In this document: positions 1 through 9,668 of the stretch, one piece after another
Layout of the letters: every line of letters begins with the position of its first letter
How positions within the stretch are numbered: the stretch's first letter is position 1
Assembly (NCBI GenBank): GCA_001692895.1
Contig: KV748205.1
Coordinates: forward strand, 1,826,798-1,890,797
Reading direction: 5' to 3'
From: Cenococcum geophilum 1.58
Taxonomy: Eukaryota > Ascomycota > Dothideomycetes > Gloniales > Gloniaceae
DNA length: 64,000 bases
Position numbers and translations under genes: made by a program
Notes under the pieces: generated by a model
Databases searched by the model: none
What the model saw: the letters and a program-made list of their open reading frames with translations, nothing else
What the model was told of the DNA's origin: nothing

Positions 1-166
1 GCGTCCTATCCTGATCAGCCTTACGTCTGAATAAGGAATGGAACTGGAGCGCCAGGAGCCTCCACAAGCCCAGATCCAGTCCAGTCCACCAATAAAATCA
101 AGCGATCCAGCTCCAGAAGTTTGGGCAATCCATATGGCGCTCCAGGATAGCTCCAGTCCAAGTAGA
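1..166. other. CTGGAG/CTCCAG-rich segment at the window edge
   Basis: This stretch holds many copies of CTGGAG, CTCCAG and TCCAGTCC in both orientations and has no convincing coding frame. It lies exactly where the C-terminal part of the adjacent minus-strand transcription factor should continue. It could be an intron, a short repeat inserted in the gene, or degenerate coding sequence. The window ends before this can be settled. Confidence 0.4.
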
Positions 167-1606
167 TCACTGGACCGAACTGTCTCGTTGAGGTACATTA
201 TGAACGGCTCTGAGGTCAGAATCCGTCAAATTTGCAGGTATTTCTGAGGTGAACGTATCGGCATGAACGTACGGTGCCATGCCGACAGTCTGGGATGCTT
301 GGAGATCAAATTCGAGTATGGTTGACCAGAGTCTTCGCCTTATTTCTTTTTGGAGCCTAGATAAATCAGATGACTCCGGGTCGATGTGAAGTCCCATACT
401 CATCGCTGAGCGGACAAGAGAACCCGTGGCGTTCCAAATCTTGTCAGGTGGGTACATATTAAGTTGCATAGCAAGAACGAGAAGACAGTTAGTTTGCAGA
501 GTACTCATCTCGTTCTGATCTTTACGTGGAAGACCAAATAACCAGAAATTCAAGGAGTCGCAAGCCGTATTTGACCACGCACTATCAGAGATGGAGCCCG
601 CTAAGATGCCGGAAGTAGCTGAGCACGCAACAGCAAGTACAGCTACCAGCTGTGGAATCAACCCATGGAACTTTATCTTGTCTTCAAGAGGTAGATCCCA
701 AAACGCATGCAAAGTGTCGAGAAATGACGGACGATGCAGGACCCTGAATGTACTTTCCCATGTATCAAAGTAAATATTGATGAGTTTCTCACACAACACT
801 TGAGTAGGCAAGATTTCAAGCAACTTGGCAATGGTACTTGTAGGCTCTCGGTAGGTCTCGACGTTTGCTACTTTTCTTCTCTTAGAAAAAGCCCGTTTTT
901 GCAATGTCTGAACTTCTTTAATTAGAGGAGGAACAATAGAATCTTTCATAACATGCTGCATAATTGTTACAGCTTCGTTGAACTAACCACATTAGTACCC
1001 GTTCGTCACCCAGCTCGCCACTCCCATGAAGCAGGTGACTTAAAGACTTACTCGCCGAAAAAGGGTAATCCAATGAGTACGGCTGTAATAACGTGATCTT
1101 AAACCCTTAAAATCAAGGATACCGGATGTCTTCATGGGATGTAGCCTGACAGCAAAACCAGAGCTAGCTGCGCTAGTTTCACTGTCTGGTAGCTCTTTAT
1201 CTATTAGGTCTTGAAAAGCCTCCTCGAGCTTTTCGACCCGAGAGCACAAATCAATCAAGGTAGTTGGAGGCACCCCCGCGGCGGTCGGTTCAGAATTTGA
1301 GAATGAATTGGACGCATTGGCTGTTTTAGTCGCATCAGCCGAAAGTCCGTTCTGGATCGGTGAGTTTGCTTCATGACCGGTAGAAATATGCTCCGCATCA
1401 GAGCTATTGGCCAAGGTTTCTGAAGGGCGCGTGTAATGTCTGGGATGTCTAGTATCATTGTAGGAGCACTCCCTAGAGGCACCGATCCGAACGCAACGAC
1501 CGCAGGGTAGGAGCCGATCGCATTTTGCCTTCATGCGCCGGCACTGCAAGCAGGACCGGATAGGCCGTGGACGCTGCCGCCTTGCAGAAATTTGGGTTGA
1601 ATCCAT
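167..1606 (-). CDS. Zn2Cys6 fungal transcription factor (3' part incomplete)
   Basis: Binuclear zinc-cluster DNA-binding regulator. The start at 1606 is chosen because it puts the cluster (CLQCRRMKAKCDRLLPCGRC, closing with a sixth Cys in RECSYND) at about residues 19-48. Exon 1 is 1606-1052 (185 codons). A 69-nt intron (983-1051, donor GTAAGT, branch ACTAAT, acceptor TTAG) joins in frame to exon 2, which starts FNEAVTIMQHV. Exon 2 encodes the fungal-specific transcription factor homology domain, including YFDTWESTFRVLHRPSFL and the region around EIRRRLWSTILEFDLQ. The frame stops at 167, just after PANLTDSDL, where members of this family usually continue for several hundred residues. Either a second intron starts here or the gene is truncated by the repeat-like DNA at 1-166. 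Target genes are unknown. It is divergent from the PhzF-like gene, a common arrangement for a local regulator, but this is only inference. Confidence 0.85.
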
Positions 1607-1832
1607 GATGATTGAGAGAGGCGGGTGCGAGCGAAGGTGTACAGATCGTCAAAATGATTGTCCGACTGGTTAGATTTCTGCCCGAGGCAGCCCGGATCAA
1701 CGACTCATCAGGATTTTCTAATTTACAATGGATTATATTATAACCACACCCACATGATAATAGTATGTCCTAACAGATGACTTAGTCGTTTTGGACATAT
1801 ATTGCTAATCCCTATCCCTAGGTTGCTCTTCC
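1607..1832. promoter_or_regulatory. Shared divergent promoter region of the Zn2Cys6 factor and the PhzF-like gene
   Basis: This 226-bp gap separates the start codons of two divergent genes, so both 5' regions must lie here. It is AT-rich around 1725-1765 (tracts such as ATTATATTATAACC near 1733). I could not identify a specific binding site. Co-regulation of the two genes is inferred from geometry only. Confidence 0.5.
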
Positions 1833-2759
1833 ATGAAAACCTTCGCAATGAAGCTCTCCTTTGTAATTCTTGATGTCTTCACATCAACTCGTTACAGCGG
1901 CAATCCAGTAGCCATTGTTATCATTCCTTCGCAGTACAGGGCCAACCTCACCCAAGCCCAGAAGCAAGCAATTGCAACCGAGTTCAACATCTCAGAAACA
2001 GTCTTCCTTCATGAACAAGACCCCGGAGCGGGAGTGATTCCGATTGATATTTTTACCACCATCGCGGAAGTACCTTTCGCGGGACATCCAACCATTGGCA
2101 GCACTTTTTTTCTGCTCAACTATCTCCGAAATAAACACGTAAAGTCACTCCTCACCAAAGCCGGACCTATTCCTATTTTTCCATCAGATGATGGCAAAGT
2201 CATCGCGGCAATACCGCACGACATACATGTTCATGCTGCCAAACTGGTCACAACAATCTCTCCGGACATCAAGGAAACTTCTTATCCAGTGGTATCTATC
2301 GTAAAAGGAATGGCTTTTATTCTAGCATCTCTCCCTGACCTAGGCGGCCTAGAAAAATACGGCACCTGCAACCTTAAGCCGGGCTATCCGTACGATCCAG
2401 CTGCTGGCGGATTGATGGACGCCGGGCCTTGGTGCGTTGGGTTTACGGGTACTTATTGGTACGTTGAATTACCTCGAAATGATGCTGGACGGAGGATCTT
2501 CCGAACAAGAATGCACGGGTCCAGAGAGGATCCAGCAACAGGTAGTGCGGCTAGTGCATTGGCCGGGTGGCTTGCGTTACAAGAAGAGAAGGCTTTGGGA
2601 AAGGGACCATTTGAGTATATTATCACACAAGGGGTGGAAATGAGAAGGGAGAGCGTAATTGGGGTGTGTGTGACGAGAAACGAAAGCGGAGATGGGGTAA
2701 AGGAGATCATGTTGAGCGGGAGCGCCGTGAAGGTTATGGAGGGGGCCGTTGAGGTATAA
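1833..2759 (+). CDS. PhzF-family (phenazine biosynthesis-like) isomerase/epimerase
   Basis: Single-exon protein of 308 residues, close to the usual length (about 260-310) of the PhzF / diaminopimelate-epimerase-fold family. Visible family motifs are the N-terminal VILDVFTSTRYSGNPVAIV, the ATEFNISETVFL segment whose Glu corresponds to the catalytic acid/base of PhzF, EVPFAGHPTIGS, and the C-terminal REDPATGSAASALAGWL. These motifs form the two-domain pseudo-symmetric fold. There is no signal peptide, so it is probably cytosolic. Translation may start at 1833 or at the second Met at 1848 (MKLSF), where family similarity begins. The substrate of fungal members is mostly unknown. The neighbouring Zn2Cys6 regulator hints at inducible metabolism, but no biosynthetic cluster is visible. 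Confidence 0.9.
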   Translation: MKTFAMKLSFVILDVFTSTRYSGNPVAIVIIPSQYRANLTQAQKQAIATEFNISETVFLHEQDPGAGVIPIDIFTTIAEVPFAGHPTIGSTFFLLNYLRNKHVKSLLTKAGPIPIFPSDDGKVIAAIPHDIHVHAAKLVTTISPDIKETSYPVVSIVKGMAFILASLPDLGGLEKYGTCNLKPGYPYDPAAGGLMDAGPWCVGFTGTYWYVELPRNDAGRRIFRTRMHGSREDPATGSAASALAGWLALQEEKALGKGPFEYIITQGVEMRRESVIGVCVTRNESGDGVKEIMLSGSAVKVMEGAVEV

Positions 2760-2973
2760 GACGAAGCTAAGGCCGCGAACCTAATAGAATTACCTGGAAA
2801 ATGTGATGATATATGCAAAAAGATACGGGGAGGTGATGTTAAGGATTTTTGGCAGTAAAATACAATCCTTCCGACGCCAATGCCATGCAGCTTTCTCATT
2901 CATCCATCAGCCAACTGAGCGAATTATTGAAACTTAGTGCTGAGATATTGAATTGCAGGAGAGATAAGAGTCT

Positions 2974-3573
2974 CTAATGATAGGAAGTTGAAGATCGCGA
3001 AACCACGTTCTCTAGGTGCTGTCTCACTTTCCGCTCATCCTCGAGAAATTTCTGCTGCTCAATCTGGCTTTTCTCCATGTCGACAAAGAACAAAATGCCA
3101 AGATACCTGACGATACTCAATGCGAAGAGAAAATAGAACGGAGCCGAGTTGTTGTTGTTCGGGGTTCCGATAATGGCACTGGGAACGAAGGGGCCTATGA
3201 ACGACGATGTTGTGCCAACAATTCCGAAGAAGGAAAAGAAGAGAACTTCTTTCCCTCGGAGCGTGGGTTGAGACAGCTACCAGAACCTGAGATCAGCAGG
3301 GTGCCGTGGAGAGAGCTGGGTGTTGTACCATTGTGTTTGAATAGCTGCAGAACGGACTTAAGGAGAGACCCCAATAGACCTGAAAGAACCAAAATTCACA
3401 AATTTTATGAAATCCAAATTTCTGAGTGCAATTTCCGATCATACCCCACACTGAGCACGCGGTGGTCAAAACTGCAGTGGCGTTGAACATGGTTTTGGTG
3501 CCTAGTTTGAATCTTTACTGGATTTTTAGCCAGCCATAGGAGCTTATCACGGCGCAGAAACTTGAGTAAGAAG
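2974..3573 (-). pseudogene. Atg22-like MFS transporter pseudogene, C-terminal part
   Basis: The minus strand encodes the C-terminal half of an Atg22-like transporter (vacuolar amino-acid efflux family in fungi). Recognisable parts in order are SVWGMIGNCTQKFGFHK, FFQVYWGLSLSPFCSYSNTM, then in another frame FFSFFGIVGTTSSFIGPFVP, FYFLFAL and a hydrophilic tail (VDMEKSQIEQQKFLEDERK) ending at a TAG at 2974. The family normally has LIPRGKE-type sequence just before FFSFFGI; here the frame slips in that region (about 3250-3300), and upstream stops are present near 3530-3550. The gene is cut at 3573 by a TIR element, and its upstream half resumes at 5278. It is convergent with the PhzF-like gene. 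I infer a dead paralogue. Identification rests on the loop and helix motifs. Confidence 0.75.
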
Positions 3574-3722
3574 TGTTCTGCCCCATACCGGCACACGGCT
3601 CGTTCCGGAAAATTTCTGCTTCATACCGGAATAGATCGTCTTCAAAAAGGAACAAATCGTGTATCGGTTTTATCGTCTTGATTCCGGAACAATTGCGTCA
3701 TTCCGGAAAAGATTTGATACCA
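3574..3722 (+). repeat. Left TIR of the 1700-bp element
   Basis: Inverted copy of about 5125-5273. It is shared with the termini at 9370 and 30523. It carries repeated CCGGAA words and the segment ATCGTGTATCGGTTTTATCG. Confidence 0.85.
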
Positions 3723-5124
3723 TATTTGAAGCTATATGAAGCTTTTGGTAGAGCTTTTGGTGGAGCTTTTGGTGGAGCTTTTTATTAGATTTTGGCTATT
3801 TCTATAAGCAGATTTAGGAAGTACTATGCAGTCAATGGTTATAAATATTGGTTTTAGGCGTAAAATAAGTAATAATATATCCTTGATATTACAAGTGATC
3901 ATCTGGTGGAGCATATTTAGGATAAAAATATAAGATCTTAATTTTCTAACGAGATTTTATAAGGCTCTAGAGATCAAATTTTACTACCCCCCTCTAACCA
4001 CTAATATTATTAAATTCCGTCTAAACCAGATTACGCTGCGATTAATCAGTGTATTTAAAGGCTTTTCCGCGTTATAGATATAGCCTACAAGTGGTGGAAG
4101 CTAGTTGGGTAGGGGGTGATCGATTGCGTTCCCCGACACCAAAAATTAAAAATCTTACAAAGCTCCAATCTTACTAAGATTTCTCAAAAACCGGGCCCTG
4201 AGGTTCTACCGGCCGTAGACTGATTGCCTATTTAGGTTTGGCGCGATTGCGATCTAGATTTCTCCTAGTTGCGCTAACCTTGCTCGCTCTATGGTCTTCC
4301 TTTCCTTCGCCTTGCGCAGCCTTTATAGTGGGCTTAATTGATTACCTTCTCTATTTGCCATTATTGATTAAGGTAGTATAGGACTTTGCGATAAGGTCTC
4401 CCATTGGGCTCGCTTTAATTAAGCGCTAAGCTAAGTATTAGCAAGCCTTCTATGGCCTCTTGCAGGAGGCTAGTTAACTCTGGTTCCTTCTAGATACTTA
4501 GCAAAGGCAGGCTTTACTATAACTGAGAAGGCAGGAATAGCGTGAGAGACGTTGTAGGAGTCGTTTGCGGTAGGAGAGGCAATTGCATTAGGTGCGGAGG
4601 TGGTCGCGGAGGTTGTCGCGGAGGTTGTCGCGGAGGTTGATATTGCTATTGCTGGTGTTAGATTCAAGCTGGCAATCAAGTTAATATATATTTAGAACTT
4701 ACAGATAAGACGTGCATCTTGTTGAGGATATAATTGAGTCGTGCGTAGAGGCGGTAAATAAGGAAGGACGAATGAGAAAATTTGACAGACGTTGAAGTTC
4801 GACTTTTGGAGCCCCTGCGCTAGTCCTAATCGGGTAATTGTAACAAGAAAATCAACACCTTAGGAGGCTCCACGAGAAATACCTTGGACTTAGTTATAAA
4901 ATATAAACGAACCACTAAACTTAGGCTTATCAACTAGCCGTTTTGGCAACGTCGTGTACGTATAGTTGGGGTAATTTGAGGCTGTTTTGGACGCTATGCG
5001 ATAACGATTTACCAATTAGATTAAGAGGGGAAGAAAACCGAAGTCATTAGTATAATATATTTCAAAGAGCTTCACGATTCGTGCATAGCCATGCGCTGCT
5101 GTACCACCTTATAATTGGCCTGAT

Positions 5125-5273
5125 CTTTTGAAGATCTTTTCCGGAATGAAGCAATTGTTCCGGAATTAAGACGATAAAACCGATACACGAATCGTTCCTT
5201 TTTGAAGACGATTTGTTCCGGTATGACGCAGGAATTTTCCGGAACGAGGCTCGAGCCAGTATGGGGCAGAACA
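5125..5273 (-). repeat. Right TIR of the 1700-bp element
   Basis: Reverse complement of the left TIR with scattered differences. It is nearly identical to the right terminus at 30375-30523, including CGATACACGAATCGTTCC. Confidence 0.85.
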
Positions 5274-5277
5274 GAAG

Positions 5278-5760
5278 CATGTAGGTTAGAATGGTGCTGT
5301 CATAGGATACTACAGTACTTCATTCTGTAGCGTCGTCACCACTAAAATATAGTGTTGATCGAATCTCCCAACAGGAAGAAGCCTGAGTTGGTCAGATATG
5401 GGACAAGGGAGGCTTTGGTATTGGACATACCGGTGAAGCACGTTAGGGTTTGTTTTAGTCTTAAAATGTGGCTCCCGGCCTTGTAGACGTTCCGAAAGCC
5501 CACTGTAAGAAGGCTCGTACCAGCAGAGACGATTTAGCCAGGCCGTCTCTTTTCCATGACAGACCACGGTATAGCGAGTACAAGAAAAACAGCAGCGCAG
5601 ATAGCATTGAGCATAGACAATGCCCGATTATTGTTAGACGCATCTGCGTGGATTCCTTTTAACACCGCGATACTCACAGCAAGCGCAATAACGGCGCCGA
5701 AAGCTTCATAAACATTTGAAATTTAGCTGATCTCGTTTCTTGCCATTGTGTCGGCCAGAA
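5278..5760 (-). pseudogene. Atg22-like MFS transporter pseudogene, upstream part
   Basis: Minus-strand remnants of the central part of the same Atg22-like gene whose C-terminal part lies at 2974-3573. Legible pieces, in transcription order, are a membrane segment FGAVIALAVSIAVLKGIHAD, then LNAICAAVFLVLAIPWSVME followed by KRRPG, then GFRNVYKAGSHILRLKQTL, then SGFFLLGDSINTIF followed by LQNEVL. This order (helix pair, EKRRPG loop, LGDSINT helix, LQNEV) is that of the Atg22 family, and the next expected part is found at 3573 on the other side of the insertion. Several frame changes and stops separate the pieces. Upstream of 5760 I could not follow coding sequence; another small element begins at 5973 and may have removed the 5' end. 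Confidence 0.7.
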
Positions 5761-5972
5761 GGTACTCCTCTACCGATATTGTGCCTTCCCTTATATGCTT
5801 CCGCTTTCTGCGTAAACTTAGAGTGTTCCTTGCAAGCCCGAGAAAGCTGCAATGCTTAGTACTCAAGAAGCTTCAAGGGGGTTAGTTCTTACGCCGCCTT
5901 GTAGACTATGAATGCGGTATTGTAAATAGTTCACTGTAATACTTTGAGCGGTTGTACTTGAGTGGGGGGCGC

Positions 5973-6319
5973 TGTTCTGCCTAGTACCGATACACGACTC
6001 ATTCCGGAAAAGATTTTTTATATAATATCTTCAAAGGGCCTTTAAATTTAACCGGTGGTAGCATCTTGACCGGGGCGTCCGATTGGCCACAAATTGGTGT
6101 CCTTTGAGGTGTCTTTTTGGGGTCGTTTTAATTCTTGATTTGAGCAATCGGGTGGACAATCAGATGGAAATCACGTAATACCCCTGGAGGCCAACGCTCC
6201 ACACGATTGCTTGAATAAAACTCAAAACGACCCCAAAAAGACACTTTTTGAAGACGATTTGTTCCGGAATGAAACAGAAATAATCCGGAACGAGTCGTGT
6301 TCCGGTATAAGGCAGAACA
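5973..6319. mobile_element. 347-bp MITE-like relative of the Ginger-like family
   Basis: Starts TGTTCTGCCTAGTACCGATA and ends TATAAGGCAGAACA, the same termini as the 1700-bp and 21-kb elements. Inside lies a second inverted pair, GTGTCTTTTTGGGGTCGTTT at about 6108 and its complement at about 6226-6245, which would form a hairpin with a loop of about 90 nt. No matching 4-bp direct repeat flanks it (GCGC versus CGTA), so it may be rearranged or partly deleted. It contains no ORF. Confidence 0.65.
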
Positions 6320-6879
6320 CGTACGTTAAAATTGAGGTTAATCGTGGCCAAATTTTAATTAATTGTAATGCGCCCCTGAGCTAAGCCAAATTAGGGTAAT
6401 TAGAGAGAGCCAAGTCGCCTCACATAAGATCTACCTCTGCCCTCTATAAAAGTTCTTATAATTATAGAGCTGTGGTAAAATAATACTAGAGGCAATTTTA
6501 AGCTTAATATAACTGCGGCAACCTATACATATCACTTTTAAAACACTACCTTATTCTGGAATGAGTCGATTGATCCAGAATGAAGCCGACCAAAGCGATA
6601 CACGACTCATTCTGGAACAAGAACGACGCGTTCCGGAATGAGGCAGAAATGTTCCGCGTGTATCGGTATCAGTCGGAACACCAACCGCCTCAGCCCGGCG
6701 CGGGGACTCGGGAACCTTGTCAATTGCTGCTAGAGCTTACTACACCTCAAAATTTGTTATTACTACGCATTTGAAAAGCAAAAGCTTTTAAATCTGATGA
6801 GACTTCTTCCTTATAGGAGCAGTGAACTCTTTTGAATTTCCATTTTCTGATAAAAAATATACTTAACTGTATATTTACT
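6320..6879. other. Intergenic region with a decayed TIR relic
   Basis: At 6550-6680 the words CGATACACGACTCATTCTGG and TTCCGGAATGAGGCAG recall the TIRs of the Ginger-like family, but without a paired terminus. The rest is AT-rich and non-coding. The last 100-200 bp before 6880 should carry the promoter of the nitronate monooxygenase gene. I saw no clear TATA or CCAAT arrangement. Confidence 0.45.
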
Positions 6880-8359
6880 ATGGCTATCTCCACCCCCCTC
6901 ACTCAACTACTCAACATCCAGCATCCCATCCTCCTCGCTGGTATGGGCCAAACATCAGGCGCGCCACTTGTCGCAGCCGTGTCGAATGCAGGAGGTATGG
7001 GTGTGTTGGGAGGCGTAAATTACACGCCTCAAATGCTTAGAGAGATGATCAAAGAAACCAAGGTCTATTTCCACTTATTCTATAATATCGGATTCAATGC
7101 CCTGGTTGGGTTCTGAAGATATATAGGCGCTGTTGAAAGACCCACATTTGCACTTTGGTGTAGATCTGCTGCTCCCGCAGGTTGGCGGAAACGCGCGGAA
7201 AACGAATGTAGGTTCTGGCTAAATATTACTCTAGCTGAGTACTCACTGATATCGGTTTAATCTGATATAGGTGGACTATACCAAAGGAGGCCTGAACGAC
7301 CTCCTCGACGTGATAATTGAGGGCGGTGCAAAGCTCTTCGTTTCAGCTGTTGGAGTACCCCCTAAATGGGCAGTGGACAAGCTACACGCCGCAGGCATTC
7401 TGTATATGGTATCGGACACCCGTAGAAGTGGTGTTACGAGGAGAGGCTAACGTGTGTAGAATATCATAGGGCATCCCAAGGTACGAAAAAATTCGTGGCG
7501 GAGTTCAAAACAACTAAACCTTTTAGCATGTTCACAAAGCTTGCCAAGCTGGTGCAGATATTATTTGTGCCCAGGGAGGAGAGGCGGGCGGGCATACTGG
7601 AGATATACCATTTAGGTATGGTATATCTTTTTCGAATCTTCGCACTCCACAGCATCACCCTCGCTTTGCTGACTGAGATGTGTACAGCGTTCTCACTCCC
7701 GCATGCGCGGATATTTGCAAACAATACAAATCTCCATTGACCGGCCAACCCGTTCTATTAGTTGCCGCAGGTGGTGTTAATGACGGTCGAAGTCTAGCTG
7801 CTGCCTTGATGCTAGGCGCAAGCGCTGTTTGGATTGGGACAAGATTTGTCGCCGCTAAAGAGTCTGGGGCGTCCGAATTTGCTAAGAAATCGTAAGGGAT
7901 TCTTCTGGTGTTTGCATGTCCACGAATGATTGATATTGAGTGCCAAAGTGTCATTCAATCCGGATTTGACTCCACCGTAAAATCGCTGATATGGAGTGGA
8001 CGACCGTTGCGAGCTCTCAAAAATCCTTACGTCGATGATTGGGAGAAAAACCGACAAGGGGAGATTAGAAGTCTTACTTCAAGAGGCATTATTCCCCTGG
8101 AGCATGAGTTGGATAAGTTGCACAGTGAAGGCAAGCTGACGGAAGAGATCGAGGATCAGGTTGCGCTGAGGTGAGTGTAAGGTACTTCGAATTTGGCCCT
8201 GATGCTGAAATATATTTAAATAGGCCAATGGGGATTGTGGCTGGGTTAGTCAATAAGGAGAATCAGACTGCGGGCGAAATTGTAAAAGAGATAGTTGACG
8301 AGGCCTCCCTTTTGCTAAGCTCCGCTAACAGATTTGTAAATACATCTGCCAAATTGTAG
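6880..8359 (+). CDS. Nitronate monooxygenase (2-nitropropane dioxygenase family), eight exons
   Basis: FMN enzyme that oxidises alkyl nitronates. The short ORFs join into one frame of about 357 codons with exons 6880-7062, 7127-7207, 7271-7408, 7460-7480, 7527-7615, 7688-7891, 7949-8170 and 8224-8359, separated by 46-72-nt introns ending in AG. All donors begin with GT; the first (GTCTAT) is weak and the last (GTGAGT) strong. Codon phases agree at every junction. Motifs in order are MGQTSGAPLVAAVSNAGGMG (flavin site), FGVDLLLPQVGGNARKTN, DIICAQGGEAGGHTGDIPF containing the catalytic His of class I enzymes, LLVAAGGVNDGRSLAAAL, and GASAVWIGTRFVAAKES. The length suits the family (about 330-370). 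Exon 4 encodes only seven residues (NIIGHPK). The exon 6/7 junction is the least certain, since relatives usually have EAHKKA there. Seven introns are unusual. I judge it probably functional, though transcript data would decide. Confidence 0.82.
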
Positions 8360-8451
8360 ACATTATACCGTTCAGACCCCCGACTCCATGCTCCCGAGAT
8401 AACAAGAGACTTTCCTTGGACAAAAGTTAACGATTAACGAACTTCGGCTTC

Positions 8452-9369
8452 TTAAAATCTTACCCCGTCACCTTTAATATCAACCATCATTTCTGGGAAG
8501 GTTTCATAAAACTCTTCTGTGACCCCCCAGAATCTTATGTCTCGGTGGTAGCGTTCGAATAGAGGGCTTGGATAATAAGCCTGTGTCACACCGTCAAATA
8601 AAAATGTATCTTCGAAAGAGAAAGGCCAATCGAATTTAAGATATTGTGAGTAGCACCGGGATATATCCTCAGTTTGAAATATTTCGGTGTGGTTCTGGAC
8701 CAAACGCTCTCGAAGGGTTGGCCCGAGAAGAGTTAACCTAGCACGCAGCAAATATCTTTGACTTGATTACCAGGCAAAGAAGTCCAAAGCGACTGGGTGT
8801 TTCGTTCTTGCATGTGATGGCCTTTACACGTGCAAGCTAACCCTCTGCGCAATATTTATAATTGGGGGCCACAGACCTTAGGCGAAGCCACTCAGGCACT
8901 TTCTCTAACTCTTCTTTAGTCGCATTTAAATAATACTATTGAAGTGAGTGGGCATTTGCTATAACAAAACAGCACTCATACTGACCTTAAGCAATTGAAA
9001 GCTTTTGTATGCTGCAGCAAGTCTCTCTAGCTTACCCGGATGACGGAATAAGAACTCATCAACCTCTTTAAGAATATGAAGTGCTGGGCTCTGTATCCAT
9101 TGAGAGAAAGTAGACCATCTTTATACCTCGATAAAGTAGGCCTGCTTCCACATCTTCTGAGTTTAGGATGGCGCTTCCTAGTCGAAATAAGAAGACCTTG
9201 CCGAATAACTGGTTGATTTTCTTCCATATCGGAGCATTTGGTGTTAAAGGAGCCCCAGGCCGAGCAGGATTTCCAATGTGTAGGATGAAAGGGCTTGGAC
9301 ATCTTCACAAAGGGCCGAATACTTCCTACATGAAAGGAGCAAACGCGGCAGTGCTTGGCAGTCTGGTAC
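8452..9369 (-). pseudogene. bZIP-DUF3425 transcription factor pseudogene, C-terminal (DUF3425) part
   Basis: The minus strand encodes the DUF3425 domain found at the C-terminus of many fungal bZIP factors. Legible pieces in order are GAPLTPNAPIWKKINQLFGK, RLGSAILNSEDVEAGLLYRG, then after a frameshift near 9118 WSTFSQWIQSPALHILKEVD. A probable intron about 8943-8985 (donor GTCAGT) is followed by YYLNATKEELEKVPEWLR, ALDFFAW with a stop, and finally LTLLGPTLRERLVQNHTEIF ... ERYHRDIRFWGVTEEFYETF ... GDGVRF and TAA at 8452. The domain order and the RFWGVTEEFYE ending are characteristic. The matching bZIP half lies at 30528-31183, separated by the 21-kb element; the reading frame is continuous across the insertion when one GTAC copy is removed. 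There is at least one frameshift plus internal stops. Confidence 0.8.
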
Positions 9370-9518
9370 TGTTCTACCCCATACTAGCACACGGCTCGTT
9401 CCGGATTATTTCTGCCTCATACCAGAACAGATCGTCTTCAAAGAGGAACAAATCGTGTATCAGTTTTATTGTCTTAATTCCGGAACAATTGCTTCATTCC
9501 GGAAAAGATTTAATATTA
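9370..9518 (+). repeat. Left TIR of the 21-kb element
   Basis: Same sequence family as 3574-3722: GCACACGGCTCGTTCCGG, ATCGTCTTCAAAGAGGAACA and ATTCCGGAACAATTGCTTCA. It is inverted relative to 30375-30523. Confidence 0.85.
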
Positions 9519-9668
9519 TATTAAACTTTTAAGGCTATACAAAGCCTTTTAGTAGAGCTTTTTGGCCGTTTCTACGAGCAGATTTAGAAAATATGGTGTA
9601 GTAGATGGTTGCAAATAATAGTGAATATATAATTTAGTTAATTTTAGGTGTAAAATAAGTAGTAATAT

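Larger units (their letters stand above)
3574..5273. mobile_element. 1700-bp non-autonomous TIR element (Ginger-like family, short form)
   Basis: Begins TGTTCTGCCCCATACCGG and ends with the inverted form CCAGTATGGGGCAGAACA. The TIRs extend about 150 bp with recurring TTCCGGAA-type words. Flanking 4-bp direct repeats GAAG (3570-3573 and 5274-5277) look like the TSD. The interior matches, piece by piece, the outer parts of the 9370-30523 element, but lacks the integrase region: at about 4470 it passes directly from ...GGAGGCT to AGTTAACTCTGG, whereas the large element has the integrase block and further insertions there. It is therefore an internally deleted relative. It has no coding capacity and is inserted in the Atg22-like gene. 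Confidence 0.85.

Noticed and set aside
2453..2899. Minus-strand ORF of 148 codons
   Set aside because: It is antisense to the well-supported PhzF-like gene and has no domain features.
3016..3486. Plus-strand ORF of 156 codons
   Set aside because: It is antisense to the Atg22-like remnant, whose motifs explain this DNA better.
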